Source: DATBLE01 sp046732255 (GTDB taxonomy: Bacteria > Actinomycetota > Thermoleophilia > Gaiellales > Gaiellaceae). Taken from it: DNA of 23,868 nt. This document shows positions 8,046-15,141 of this stretch, piece by piece. Under the pieces are notes generated by a model that was not told the origin of the DNA, made no database searches, and was given only the letters and a program-made list of their open reading frames with translations. Made by a program: the position numbers and the translations under genes. Every line of letters starts with the position of its first letter. The stretch's first letter is position 1. The stretch spans positions 1 to 23,868 of the forward strand of contig JBKPMR010000087.1 of assembly GCA_046732255.1 (NCBI GenBank), read 5' to 3'.

Positions 8046-8586
8046 TCGCCTCCTCCCGCACCAGATCGAGAAATCGCTCGTGCACGCGCGTGTCATCGGT
8101 GAGCTCGGGATGGAAGGAGGCGATGATGAAGCGTCCCTGACGGAGCAGCACCGGCTCGCCGTCCAGCTCCGCCAATACCTCCACGCTCGGTCCTCTCTCC
8201 CGCACCCGCGGTGCGCGGATGAAGACGCCGTGCAGCGGCTCCGGGTCGCCGTCCAGCTCCAGGTCGGCCTCGAAGCTCGCCACCTGCCGGCCGTAGGCGT
8301 TGCGGTCGACCTCGATGTCGACCAGGTCCAGGTGGTTCCGGTCGAGCAGGATCATCCCCGCGCAGGTGCCGAAGACCGGTCCGACGAACCGCCGCAGCGC
8401 CTCCTCGAGCCCGTACAGCCGCATCAGCCGCGCAATCGCGGTGGACTCGCCGCCGGGAATGACCAGGCCGTCGAGGCCTTCCAGCTCCTCCGGAAGCCGC
8501 ACCTCGACCGCGTCTGCGCCGAGCCGGCGCAGCATCGCCGCGTGCTCGCGGAAGTTGCCCTGGACGGCGAGAACCCCGATCTTCAT
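8032..8586 (-). CDS. pdxT: Pyridoxal 5'-phosphate synthase glutaminase subunit PdxT
   Basis: PdxT, 184 residues, is the class-I glutaminase that releases ammonia from glutamine and channels it to PdxS for pyridoxal-phosphate synthesis. The GGES motif of the oxyanion loop is at residues 45-48. The nucleophile Cys75 is in VFGTCAGMI, and the His159/Glu161 pair is in ASFHPEL. The start MKIGVLAVQGNFREH is typical. It begins 11 bp after the stop of the ankyrin-repeat gene and overlaps yebC by 14 bp, so it is part of an ankyrin-pdxT-yebC transcript. Its partner gene pdxS lies on the same strand but about 2.6 kb upstream, separated by two other genes and a hairpin. In many actinobacteria the two are adjacent. 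Confidence 0.97.
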   Translation of the reverse strand: MKIGVLAVQGNFREHAAMLRRLGADAVEVRLPEELEGLDGLVIPGGESTAIARLMRLYGLEEALRRFVGPVFGTCAGMILLDRNHLDLVDIEVDRNAYGRQVASFEADLELDGDPEPLHGVFIRAPRVRERGPSVEVLAELDGEPVLLRQGRFIIASFHPELTDDTRVHERFLDLVREEANVGA

Positions 8587-8597
8587 CGCCTTCGATT

Positions 8598-9977
8598 CTA
8601 GATACGCGCCTCCAGCCACTCGGCCAGCGGACCCTCGGCAACCTCGGCGAATCGCTCCTCGAGCTCGGCGCCCGCGGCGACGAGCAGCTCGGCCACGCGG
8701 ACGAAGTCCCGACGCGGTTCCCGCCAGCTGTCGGAGTCGAGAAACGCCCACGCGAGCGGCGTGTCGAAGAGCATGCCCGAAGGCGCGACCGGATCCGCGC
8801 CGAGGGCGAGCAGGCGCTCGACCAGATCAGCGTCGCCCACCCAGCAGGCGTGATGGAGTAGCGTCCCGGCGGGCCCTCCCCCTGCCACGCCGCGAAAGTC
8901 GATTCCGACCGCGTCGACCACGACGTCGACGTGGCCGCCGAGCGCGGCGAGGACGACCACCTCCTGCTGGTCGGGGTCGAGCTGGTCGGGCAACGGCCCT
9001 GCCGGCCGCTCGCCATGGGCGATCGCTGCGATCGCGGCGTCCGCGGGATCGACTGCGGTCGAGGCGCCGAGCTCCTGCAAGACCTCGGCCGCGGCGTCGT
9101 TTCCTCGGAGCACCGCATGCGCGTACGGCGTCCGCAGGGGGACGTCCCCGCGCCAACTCTCGCCGCCGGGCCGCTCGAGATCGGCTCCGTACTCGACGAG
9201 CAGCCGCAGGAACTCAGGCCTCCGCCCACGCCGCACCGCGTGCGCGAGCGCGCTGCCCTCGTTCGCGTCCGCTCCCGCCTCGAGCAGCATCCGCACCGGC
9301 TCGATCCGGTCGTAGTCGAGCGCATGCGCGAGCGCGTTGGAGCCGGTCGGCCGCGCACCAGCCGCGAGGAGCACCCCAAGGCATTCGTGATTCTCGGCCT
9401 CGGTGGAGTGGTAGAGCGCGTCGCCGAACCAGGGCTCGCCGTTTGGATCGGCCCCGTGCTCGAGCAGGAGACGCGTGAGCTCGGGGTCGTGCTTGACGCC
9501 GGCCGCCCCGTACAGCGTCGACATCGGCCCGTGCTCGTTCGGGTAGAAGGCGTTCGGATCGGCGCCCCGGGCGAGCAGCTCGCCGGCGAGCCCGGTCGTC
9601 TCGAAAGCCGAGTGGCAGGCGTAATGGAGCGGCGACCATGCCCGCGGTCCGCCCGGCTCATTCGCGTCGCCCTCCCACTCCAGCCCGAGAACCAGCCGGG
9701 CCCAGCGGTCGCGCTCCAGGTCGGGCCGCGCGGCCAGGAGTCGCTCGGCGTAGTCGCGACGACGTTCGGTCGCGGCGACGACGAACGACTCGACGTTCGC
9801 CTCCGCCGCGTGCACGAGCGCCGGCCAGCTGCCGAACCCATGCTCGCGCGCGAGCACCAGGTGTGCGCTCGACAGGCGGATGGGCAGGTCACCGAACCTG
9901 GTCACCGCCTCGGGATCGCCGCGCCGGCCCGCCTTGACGAGGTCCTTGGCCTGCTTGCGGAGCTGTTCGAGGTTCAT
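8598..9977 (-). CDS. Ankyrin-repeat protein
   Basis: A 459-residue cytoplasmic protein built of ankyrin repeats, a protein-protein interaction scaffold. The N-terminal about 60 residues (MNLEQLRKQAKDLVKAG, then LSSAHLVLAREHGFGSWPAL) form a helical cap seen in related bacterial ankyrin proteins. Repeats follow, recognised by SPLHYACHS, ELLARGADPNAF, RLLLEHGADPNGE, VLLAAGARPTG, MLLEAGADANEG, LLVEYGADLERP, LLHHACWVGDADLVERLLALGADP and LLVAAGAELEE. No enzyme domain, signal peptide or membrane segment is seen. A strong GGAGGAGG ribosome binding site lies just upstream of the ATG. pdxT starts 11 bp after its stop, so the two are co-transcribed. A link to vitamin B6 synthesis is not evident from the sequence, and the gene may be a lineage-specific insertion. 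The partner is unknown. Confidence 0.9.
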   Translation of the reverse strand: MNLEQLRKQAKDLVKAGRRGDPEAVTRFGDLPIRLSSAHLVLAREHGFGSWPALVHAAEANVESFVVAATERRRDYAERLLAARPDLERDRWARLVLGLEWEGDANEPGGPRAWSPLHYACHSAFETTGLAGELLARGADPNAFYPNEHGPMSTLYGAAGVKHDPELTRLLLEHGADPNGEPWFGDALYHSTEAENHECLGVLLAAGARPTGSNALAHALDYDRIEPVRMLLEAGADANEGSALAHAVRRGRRPEFLRLLVEYGADLERPGGESWRGDVPLRTPYAHAVLRGNDAAAEVLQELGASTAVDPADAAIAAIAHGERPAGPLPDQLDPDQQEVVVLAALGGHVDVVVDAVGIDFRGVAGGGPAGTLLHHACWVGDADLVERLLALGADPVAPSGMLFDTPLAWAFLDSDSWREPRRDFVRVAELLVAAGAELEERFAEVAEGPLAEWLEARI

Positions 9978-10111
9978 CTCGACCTCCTCCCATGAGGCCC
10001 GTGTCCGCGGCGGGCAGGGAAGAAGATCGATTGCTGCGGCGGTGGTATTGGGGGTGGGCTCAGCCCTTCCCGCGGACCGGGTGCGCCCCCGTGCGCGGGA
10101 CCGATCCTAGC

Positions 10112-11008
10112 TCAGGCCGTCTCCGCCCCGTATGCGTCGCGCCGCCAGAGGATCATCCCGACGAAGGCGAGGAAGACGCCGAGGCACAGAAAGGCAACCG
10201 GACCGGCCCAGGAGGCAGGGGTGCTGGGCGGTTCCTCACCGGCACCGATGATTCCGTTGGTGGGGCTTCCGCCAAGCGCGTAGTGCCAGGTCGCGAGGAC
10301 GAGTCCGACGGTTCCGATCACGGCGTAGCTCGAGCGTCTGATCCCGGCTCCGATCGCCATGAAGACGAGCCCGACGATGATGATCAGCGCCCACTGGAAG
10401 TCCGACAAGTGCCACCAGTAGAGGAGCGCCCCGAAGATCGTCAGTCCAGCGACGACGTGTACCCAGAACCCGTACGGCCTCGTGTCGCCGCCGTCGTTGC
10501 CGAGCCCCATGACGAACAGGAAGAGTCCGATGAACAGCGTCACCCACGCGCTCCAGTTGCCTCCACTGGAGATCAGATCAGTGACGAAGTACCAGCCGAG
10601 ACCCCCGAGGACGAGCACGAACAGCGGGAACTTGAAGATCGAAAGATCGATCGCGGCTGCGATCAGCACGAGCAGCTCGAGGAACAGCAGGCCGAGATGG
10701 AATCCGCCGAGCGGCTTGTCGTCCGGCAGCCACCCAAACCAGGAGAAAAACAAGCCGACCATCAGGGCGAAAAGCCCGAGCCCGACGAACGCGAACAGCC
10801 CTGCGACGACTCGCCGGCCACGGCCGAGCAGACCGAAGGCGAGCACCTCGGCAATAGCCCAGAAGAGCACCGACCAGCCGGCGACCGCGCCCTGGCTGCG
10901 CTCGGAATCGATCACGGAGAGCCACGCGACCGCAGCGATGAGCGCAATCAGGGCGCCCGCGTACGCGAGGAACGACCCCGTGGCCCAGCCCACCCGGTTC
11001 ACGATCAC
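10112..11008 (-). CDS. Polytopic integral membrane protein, about ten helices, function unknown
   Basis: A 298-residue hydrophobic protein with about ten predicted transmembrane helices and short loops. Examples are SFLAYAGALIALIAAVAWL near the N-terminus, VAGLFAFVGLGLFALMVGLF, LGLLFLELLVLIAAAIDL, QWALIIIVGLVFMAIGAGI, and VAFLCLGVFLAFVGMIL before a short charged tail (WRRDAYGAETA). I do not recognise a named transporter family and see no conserved charged residues inside the helices. The start is uncertain: GTG codons at 11008 and 11002 are both possible, and the open frame extends to 11134 through arginine-rich, non-hydrophobic residues that look spurious. It lies on the same strand between pdxS (with its hairpin) and the ankyrin gene. 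A 134-bp gap precedes the ankyrin gene, so co-transcription is possible but not certain. Confidence 0.8.
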   Translation of the reverse strand: MIVNRVGWATGSFLAYAGALIALIAAVAWLSVIDSERSQGAVAGWSVLFWAIAEVLAFGLLGRGRRVVAGLFAFVGLGLFALMVGLFFSWFGWLPDDKPLGGFHLGLLFLELLVLIAAAIDLSIFKFPLFVLVLGGLGWYFVTDLISSGGNWSAWVTLFIGLFLFVMGLGNDGGDTRPYGFWVHVVAGLTIFGALLYWWHLSDFQWALIIIVGLVFMAIGAGIRRSSYAVIGTVGLVLATWHYALGGSPTNGIIGAGEEPPSTPASWAGPVAFLCLGVFLAFVGMILWRRDAYGAETA

Positions 11009-11131
11009 GCGCCGAGCATGGCAAGCCGGTCGGACGGTTCCATGGCCGCGACCGACATGGCGGGCGCGGCGCGTCCACGCCTGGCCGTTAGGCGGCGATG
11101 CGAGCGCAGCGAGCGAGTGAAGGAGAGGGCC

Positions 11132-11158
11132 CACGGGAGAACCATGGGTTCTCCCGTG
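11132..11158 (-). terminator. Hairpin terminator of the hydrolase-pdxS operon
   Basis: A perfect 12-bp inverted repeat, CACGGGAGAACC (11132-11143) and GGTTCTCCCGTG (11147-11158), with a 3-nt loop. It begins 3 bp beyond the pdxS stop on the minus strand. No T-run follows, as is common in high-GC actinobacteria. It would separate pdxS from the downstream membrane-protein gene and from pdxT. Confidence 0.75.
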
Positions 11159-11161
11159 CTT

Positions 11162-12049
11162 CTACCAGCCGCGTGTCTCGAGCAGCTGCTCGGGGCTGAG
11201 CTCGGCCGCCGAGATGCCGACCATGGGCTCGCCGAGGCCGGCCGAGACGCGGGCGATGATCTCTGCGTCGTTGAAGTGCGTCGTCGCCTCGACGATCGCT
11301 CTGGCGCGCTTCTCTGGGTCGCCTGACTTGAAGATGCCCGACCCGACGAAGACGCCGTCGGCGCCGAGCTGCATGCAGAGTGCGGCATCGGCCGGCGTGG
11401 CGATGCCGCCGGCGGTGAAGGTGACGACCGGCAGGCGGCCGTTCTCCGCGACCCAGGCGACCAGCTCGTACGGGGCCTGCAGGTTCTTCGCCTCCGCGTG
11501 GAGCTCGTCCGGCCGCAGGCTCGCGAGCCGCCGGATGCCGCCGCCGAACACCGCCCGCATGTGCGTGACCGCGTTGACGATGTCGCCCGTTCCGGCCTCG
11601 CCTTTCGTCCGGATCATGGCCGCGCCCTCCGAGATCCGGCGCAGAGCCTCTCCGAGGTTGGTGCAGCCGCAGACGAACGGGACGGTGAACTGCCACTTGT
11701 CGACGTGGTGCTCGAGATCCGCGGGCGTGAGCACCTCTGACTCGTCGATGTAGTCGATCTCGAGCGCCTGGAGCACCTGCGCCTCGACGAAGTGGCCGAT
11801 TCGGCACTTCGCCATCACCGGGATCGTCACCGCCTCCTGGATCTCGACGATCTTGTCCGGATCGGACATGCGAGCGACCCCGCCGTCGCGCCGGATGTCC
11901 GCCGGCACGCGCTCGAGCGCCATCACCGCGCAGGCGCCCGCCTCTTCGGCGATCTTCGCCTGCTCGGCGTCGACGACGTCCATGATCACGCCGCCCTTGA
12001 GCATCTCGGCGAGCCCGCTCTTGACGCGCATCGTGCCGACGTCGGCCAT
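11162..12049 (-). CDS. pdxS: Pyridoxal 5'-phosphate synthase lyase subunit PdxS
   Basis: PdxS, 295 residues, is the (beta/alpha)8-barrel subunit that makes pyridoxal 5'-phosphate from ribose 5-phosphate, glyceraldehyde 3-phosphate and ammonia delivered by PdxT. The two catalytic lysines fall at the family's usual numbers: Lys81 in VMAKCRIGH and Lys149 in MIRTKGEAGTG. The phosphate-binding GGIATPADAA and the FVGSGIFKS stretch are present. The ATG at 12049 begins MADVGTMRVKSGLAEMLKGG. It starts about 10 bp after the stop of the alpha/beta-hydrolase gene, so the two form an operon, and it ends at a strong hairpin. It is separated from pdxT by two unrelated genes, which is unusual, although the encoded proteins should still form the usual 12+12 complex. 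Confidence 0.97.
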   Translation of the reverse strand: MADVGTMRVKSGLAEMLKGGVIMDVVDAEQAKIAEEAGACAVMALERVPADIRRDGGVARMSDPDKIVEIQEAVTIPVMAKCRIGHFVEAQVLQALEIDYIDESEVLTPADLEHHVDKWQFTVPFVCGCTNLGEALRRISEGAAMIRTKGEAGTGDIVNAVTHMRAVFGGGIRRLASLRPDELHAEAKNLQAPYELVAWVAENGRLPVVTFTAGGIATPADAALCMQLGADGVFVGSGIFKSGDPEKRARAIVEATTHFNDAEIIARVSAGLGEPMVGISAAELSPEQLLETRGW

Positions 12050-12059
12050 CGACTCGATT

Positions 12060-12908
12060 CTACTCAGAGAGGTGTTGGGTGACCTCGGCGCGGAAGCGGT
12101 CGCGCGCCTCGACGAAGATGAAGTGGCCGCAGTCGGGGAGCACGACCGTGGTCTGCCGCGGAATCGAGCCGAAATCGGCGGCGCACGCCGGACCCGTGAT
12201 GAAGTCGTCCTCGCCGGTGATGACGAGCGTCGGCGCCGTGATCTTCGGCAGGTCTGCACGGAGGTCGAAGGTCGTCCAGACCTCGTTGTTGAACAGGAGC
12301 AGAGCATCCGCGACCGGGATCTCGTCCCGGAGGGTGTCGAGGTATGCCTCTTCGGCGGCGCCGTAGTTCTTGAAGTAGAAGGGGAACTCGCGCAGCGCCA
12401 GCGCTCCGAGCTGCTCGTCGGTCTCGAAGCGGCCCTCCTGCTCGTCCTCGAGCGCGGCCCGGGCGTCGGCGTACCAGGGCTGGTCCGACTTCGCGTTCAT
12501 GGCCGCTTCCATGGCCGCGTTCTGTTCTTCGGCGAAGCGGGCGAGCGTGCTGGCGAGAACCAGGCGCTCGACCCGGTGGGGATGGGCGGCGGAATAGGCC
12601 GCTGCCACGACCCCGCCGTGCGAATGTCCCAACAGGAGCATCTGCTCGACGCCGAGGTGCGCGCGCAGCTCGTCGAGGTCGGAGACGTAGTCGGCCGTCT
12701 GGTAGGCGCCACGATCGGACGGGCGGTCGGAGCCCTCGGTGCCGCGCGGATTGAGCAGGATCAGTGTGAAGCTCGCGCCGAGGCCGGCGAGGTCGCCGAA
12801 ATAGCGCGACGAGAACCCCGGGCCGCCGGGGTGGCACACCAACAGCGGGCCCGTCCCTTCCCGGCGGTACGAGAGGATCCGGCCGTCGGCCGTGCGGAAG
12901 GACTCCAT
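12060..12908 (-). CDS. Alpha/beta hydrolase, proline-iminopeptidase-like
   Basis: A 282-residue cytoplasmic alpha/beta hydrolase. The oxyanion-hole motif is HPGGPG (residues 26-31), close to the HGGPG of prolyl aminopeptidases. The nucleophile elbow GHSHGG places Ser96 as the nucleophile, and the acid is Asp234 or Asp235 in TGEDDF. The catalytic His262 is in DCGHFIF. A helical lid lies between about residues 125 and 210. The closest functional guess is an aminopeptidase or related esterase; substrate cannot be read from sequence. It is the first gene of the operon with pdxS, with about 10 bp between the two. A 10-bp inverted repeat with an A/T-rich loop sits 26 bp upstream of its start. No signal peptide is present. 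Confidence 0.9.
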   Translation of the reverse strand: MESFRTADGRILSYRREGTGPLLVCHPGGPGFSSRYFGDLAGLGASFTLILLNPRGTEGSDRPSDRGAYQTADYVSDLDELRAHLGVEQMLLLGHSHGGVVAAAYSAAHPHRVERLVLASTLARFAEEQNAAMEAAMNAKSDQPWYADARAALEDEQEGRFETDEQLGALALREFPFYFKNYGAAEEAYLDTLRDEIPVADALLLFNNEVWTTFDLRADLPKITAPTLVITGEDDFITGPACAADFGSIPRQTTVVLPDCGHFIFVEARDRFRAEVTQHLSE

Positions 12909-12933
12909 GCTGTCGACCTGGACGATGCGACTG

Positions 12934-12967
12934 ACCGGCTCGGACCAAAAAAATTCGCCGAGCCGGT
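12934..12967 (-). promoter_or_regulatory. Inverted repeat in the leader of the hydrolase-pdxS operon
   Basis: A perfect 10-bp inverted repeat, ACCGGCTCGG (12934-12943) and CCGAGCCGGT (12958-12967), encloses a 14-nt A-rich loop with seven adenines in a row (T7 on the transcribed strand). It ends 26 bp upstream of the hydrolase ATG. It could be an operator, an RNA hairpin in the leader, or the terminator of an unseen plus-strand transcript. The sequence does not decide between these. Confidence 0.4.
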
Positions 12968-13351
12968 GGCGCTTTCGTCCTCCTAGCCGACCAACCTTCC
13001 GCTTCCGCGTACCGCTGCCCGGCTGGGCTTCGACCTAATCGCGCTCCGTGCTCGGCGCAAGCGCAAACCTAGAGGGTCGCGACCTGTCCTGCAAGAGGGT
13101 GGCGATCAGTTTTTCGCGCAATTTGCGAACTGGTCGTTGGGGCTGGGCGAGGTCGGCGTCACGTCCCCATACTCCGCCCGTTCCGTTCATCCCGAGGAAG
13201 AGGGGTCTCCAAATTGATGAGCAGGTGGGAACGGCCGACCTCGCGACCAGGACGGGCCGGACACGTCAGGTCGCTCCCCGGCTGCGTAGAGACGGGCCGC
13301 GGCGGCGCGGCGGCCTCGGCCGCAGCGCCACCGCGTTACGCTGAGCAGGCG
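12968..13351. other. Intergenic region without a supportable gene
   Basis: About 380 bp between the operon leader and the tRNA gene. The open frames here are arginine-rich, lack ribosome binding sites and do not look like protein. A short imperfect palindrome, TTCGCGCAATTTGCGAA, lies near 13117-13133. The promoter of the hydrolase-pdxS operon and that of the tRNA should both be here, but I cannot point to hexamers with confidence. Confidence 0.5.
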
Positions 13352-13425
13352 GGGCCCGTAGCTCAGCTGGTCAGAGCAGCGGACTCATAATCCGTTGGTC
13401 CCTGGTTCGAATCCAGGCGGGCCCA
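13352..13425 (+). tRNA. tRNA with anticodon CAT (elongator Met or lysidine-modified Ile2)
   Basis: A complete cloverleaf can be drawn: acceptor stem GGGCCCG (13352-13358) with CGGGCCC (13418-13424) and discriminator A at 13425; D stem GCTC/GAGC; anticodon stem GCGGA/TCCGT around the loop CTCATAA with CAT at 13386-13388; T stem CCTGG/CCAGG around TTCGAAT. No 3' CCA is encoded. The CAT anticodon with this loop occurs in both elongator tRNA-Met and tRNA-Ile2, in which TilS converts C34 to lysidine. The GGGCCCG acceptor and overall resemblance favour Ile2, but I cannot settle it by eye. An initiator tRNA is unlikely because the first acceptor pair (G-C) is intact. The 3' half is also the C-terminal coding end of an antisense integrase. 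Confidence 0.95.
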
Positions 13426-13968
13426 CTCCGGAAGCTCAGTAACCGTGCCGATTTGCTCGTCGGCCGCGTCGTCCGTCTCGGCAACCGTGTCCCGAATGTG
13501 TCCCGAAACCGGCCGGAGACGCGGCACCGACTCGGCCGCGGCGACCAGCTTCGAGAGCCGGTCGGCGGCGTCGACACGCGGGACGTGGTGGACGTAGATC
13601 ATCGTCGTCGAGATGTCGGCGTGGCCCATGTACGCCTTCACGTCCGTCAGGGGGAACGCCTGCACGGCCAACGTGCCGAACGTGTGCCGGAGGTCGTGAA
13701 GCCGCAGCCGCGGCAGCCCCGCCTTGTCCAGCGCATCGTGGAAGCGGTTACGTACACGCCAGTCTTCCAGGTGGTCGCCGACGTCGTCGACGAACACGAG
13801 ATCCCCCTGGTCGGTGAACCGGTCGCGGCGGCTGAGCCCGTCGAGCGCCTTCGCGGCCTGGTCGATCAGCCCGCCTGCCGACGCTGCCCGGCAAAGAAGA
13901 CGCACCCGCGCACGCCGACGATGAACATGTTTTCGCCCAGCCAACAGGCGTTTCTTTGACAGGCGCAC
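13363..13968 (-). pseudogene. Truncated tyrosine recombinase (integrase) running into the tRNA gene
   Basis: The C-terminal catalytic part of a phage-type tyrosine integrase. Recognisable sequence runs from about LIDQAAKALDGLSRRDRFT through DLVFVDDVGDHLE. The HxxR box is in LHDLRHTFGTLA, and GHADISTTMIYVHH holds the second His and the Tyr nucleophile. The first catalytic Arg and the whole N-terminal half are missing. Upstream of about 13,900 the sequence becomes arginine-rich nonsense in this frame and no other frame restores it, so the gene is probably a remnant. The last residues (ARLDSNQGPTDYESAALTS) and the stop are encoded by the complement of the tRNA. Integrases whose tail is written in the tRNA they target are typical of tRNA-integrating elements. 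Confidence 0.8.
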
Positions 13969-14019
13969 TCGCGGTCACCCGGCGCTGCAACTCATCACGC
14001 GGATGACCCGCGCGCGCCG

Positions 14020-14142
14020 CTACGTGCGAGGTCGGCGCCTTCGTTTGCCGCCCCGCGGCAAGACGTACCAGAGAACGAGGGCTACTGCGATGACAGCCGC
14101 CGCGATAGCTACCACGGCGACAGTAGAAGCGGCGACGACCAC
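14020..14142 (-). CDS. Single-helix 40-residue membrane peptide
   Basis: A short gene starting at GTG 14142 and ending at TAG 14020-14022. The product has a short N-terminus, one long hydrophobic helix (about residues 2-28, containing TVAVVAIAAAVIAVALVLWY), and a strongly basic tail (RGGKRRRRPRT). This is the layout of a single-pass membrane peptide with a cytoplasmic C-terminus. An AAGGG ribosome binding site lies about 7 nt upstream, preceded by the AT-rich TGATATAAG, which could be a -10 element. I know no family for it. Small one-helix peptides of this type occur as toxins, holin-like proteins or membrane-complex subunits, and none of these can be chosen here. It lies just upstream of the integrase remnant on the same strand. 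Confidence 0.5.
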   Translation of the reverse strand: MVVAASTVAVVAIAAAVIAVALVLWYVLPRGGKRRRRPRT

Positions 14143-14348
14143 GCGGCCCTTATATCACCGCGATCTGCAGACGAAACGCTGAGCTGCCGAGCGCCGGATT
14201 TTTTGAAGAGCTCGGCTTCCACACCCCGCGCAGCCTCCCGCGAGAAAAAGCGCGAGACACGGAGAATACTCCTCAAAAACGGCTTAGTTAAGGCATTTTC
14301 GCGGTATGTTTCCCACAAGGCTCTGTTCGCCCGGCTCCGGGCAAGTAC

Positions 14349-14444
14349 CAAGAAGAGGGGCGGCATTGCCGCCCCTCAAGCACCGAGGAAAGGGCTGCTC
14401 CGGCCGTCAGTTCCCCCAGGACTACCTCCACGGAGCAACCGCTC
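14349..14444 (-). ncRNA. Candidate small RNA, promoter plus hairpin terminator
   Basis: On the minus strand a perfect -35 box TTGACA (complement of 14474-14479) is followed after 17 nt by a weak -10 (AACAGT, complement of 14451-14456). About 70 nt downstream lies a 10-bp hairpin, GAGGGGCGGC and GCCGCCCCTC with loop AAT (14377-14355), followed by TTCTT. This would give an untranslated RNA of about 95 nt. The -10 matches consensus at only 3 of 6 positions, so the call is tentative. Confidence 0.3.
14355..14377 (-). terminator. Strong hairpin in an AT-richer intergenic region
   Basis: An inverted repeat with a 10-bp GC-rich stem and 3-nt loop, followed on the minus strand by TTCTT. No protein gene that I can support ends here. 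A second small hairpin (GCCCGG/CCGGGC, about 14328-14341) is adjacent. Confidence 0.5.
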
Positions 14445-14558
14445 ACCTGGACTGTTGCGCGTCATGCAGTGTGTGTCAAGCGTCACTTTTAGGGCTGCGC
14501 CCCAGTGCACATCCCGACGCTGAACGCGTTTTCGGCCAGCCTGCCGATGGTCTCAACG

Positions 14559-14762
14559 CTACGAGCGAAGCGCCTCCGCGCCCTTCTTGACCAGTCGACC
14601 GACGCCACTCGCCTCATCGTCTTCCGGAGTGGCAACAAGGCGCTCAATCAGCGCGCGCGTTTCGGGTCCGAGCTCGAAGTGGATGACACCATCTTCCGCG
14701 ATCCGGTGCAACGTTTCGCGTGTCTTGTCGCCGAGTTCGAAGTCAATCGTGAAAAGTCCCAT
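14559..14762 (-). CDS. Small acidic protein of unknown function
   Basis: A 67-residue soluble protein starting at ATG 14762. It begins MGLFTIDFELGDKTRETLHR, continues IAEDGVIHFELGPETRALIERL, then an acidic linker (ATPEDDEASG), and ends in an amphipathic helix (VGRLVKKGAEALRS). The two parts FELGDKTRETL and FELGPETRALI resemble each other, suggesting an internal duplication of a strand-turn-helix unit. Composition and codon use look like a real protein; the ribosome binding site (GGCAGG) is only fair. I do not recognise a family. It lies alone between regions without genes, in the accessory segment, and may be element cargo. Confidence 0.6.
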   Translation of the reverse strand: MGLFTIDFELGDKTRETLHRIAEDGVIHFELGPETRALIERLVATPEDDEASGVGRLVKKGAEALRS

Positions 14763-15141
14763 GCTGGCCTGCCGTCTACCCCGGCTCGGCGGCGGGAAAC
14801 CAGCCTCCCTTGCTTGCGGGTCACCGGAGCAGCGGTCTGACCCGCGCGGCCGCCAGGTGGCCGCGGATCGTCGACTCGCCCGCCGGTTCCCTGCTCGTGA
14901 ACATTGATGTTCGCGATCCGGAAAAGCGGAGGGCGGCGGAGCCCAGCCGGGTTGGGAGAGGGAGATCCAGCCGAGCGGGTCGGTGCGCCGCCCTCCAGCC
15001 CAGTATGGCTGCGGCGGTGATCGTCCGGTCGCAGATAAGCCGTCCAGTTTAGGCTTGTCTCAGCCGTCCGGCCCCCACCGGGAGGGCTGTTGACAGCGCA
15101 GGGCATCGCAAGGGCGATCTTCTGGGACTGTCTGCGGTGCG
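14763..15141. other. Intergenic region, nothing recognised
   Basis: About 380 bp. Open frames here have arginine- and proline-rich, shadow-like translations. One GC-rich hairpin (CGCGGCC with GGCCGCG, near 14847-14867) is visible. It probably contains the promoter of the gene at 14559 but I cannot place it. Confidence 0.4.

Larger units (their letters stand above)
14143..14558. other. AT-richer stretch without a supportable protein gene
   Basis: About 415 bp. The part at about 14,190-14,330 is visibly lower in GC than its surroundings (runs such as ATTTTTTGAAG and CTCAAAAACGGCTTAGTTAAGG). Open frames on both strands here lack convincing starts or protein-like composition. It holds a possible minus-strand small RNA, described separately. 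Confidence 0.4.

Noticed and set aside
8300..9478. Plus-strand 392-codon frame opposite the ankyrin gene
   Set aside because: Arginine-rich shadow of the repeat gene; no start signal or motif.
8093..9892. Minus-strand 599-codon frame covering the ankyrin gene and pdxT
   Set aside because: It is an alternative frame over two well-supported genes; Ser/Arg/Pro-rich without domains.
13048..13344. Plus-strand 98-codon frame upstream of the tRNA
   Set aside because: Arginine-rich second half, no ribosome binding site, no domain.
14109..14366. Minus-strand 85-codon frame in the low-GC patch
   Set aside because: Its end overlaps the better-supported 40-aa membrane peptide in another frame, and it has no ribosome binding site.
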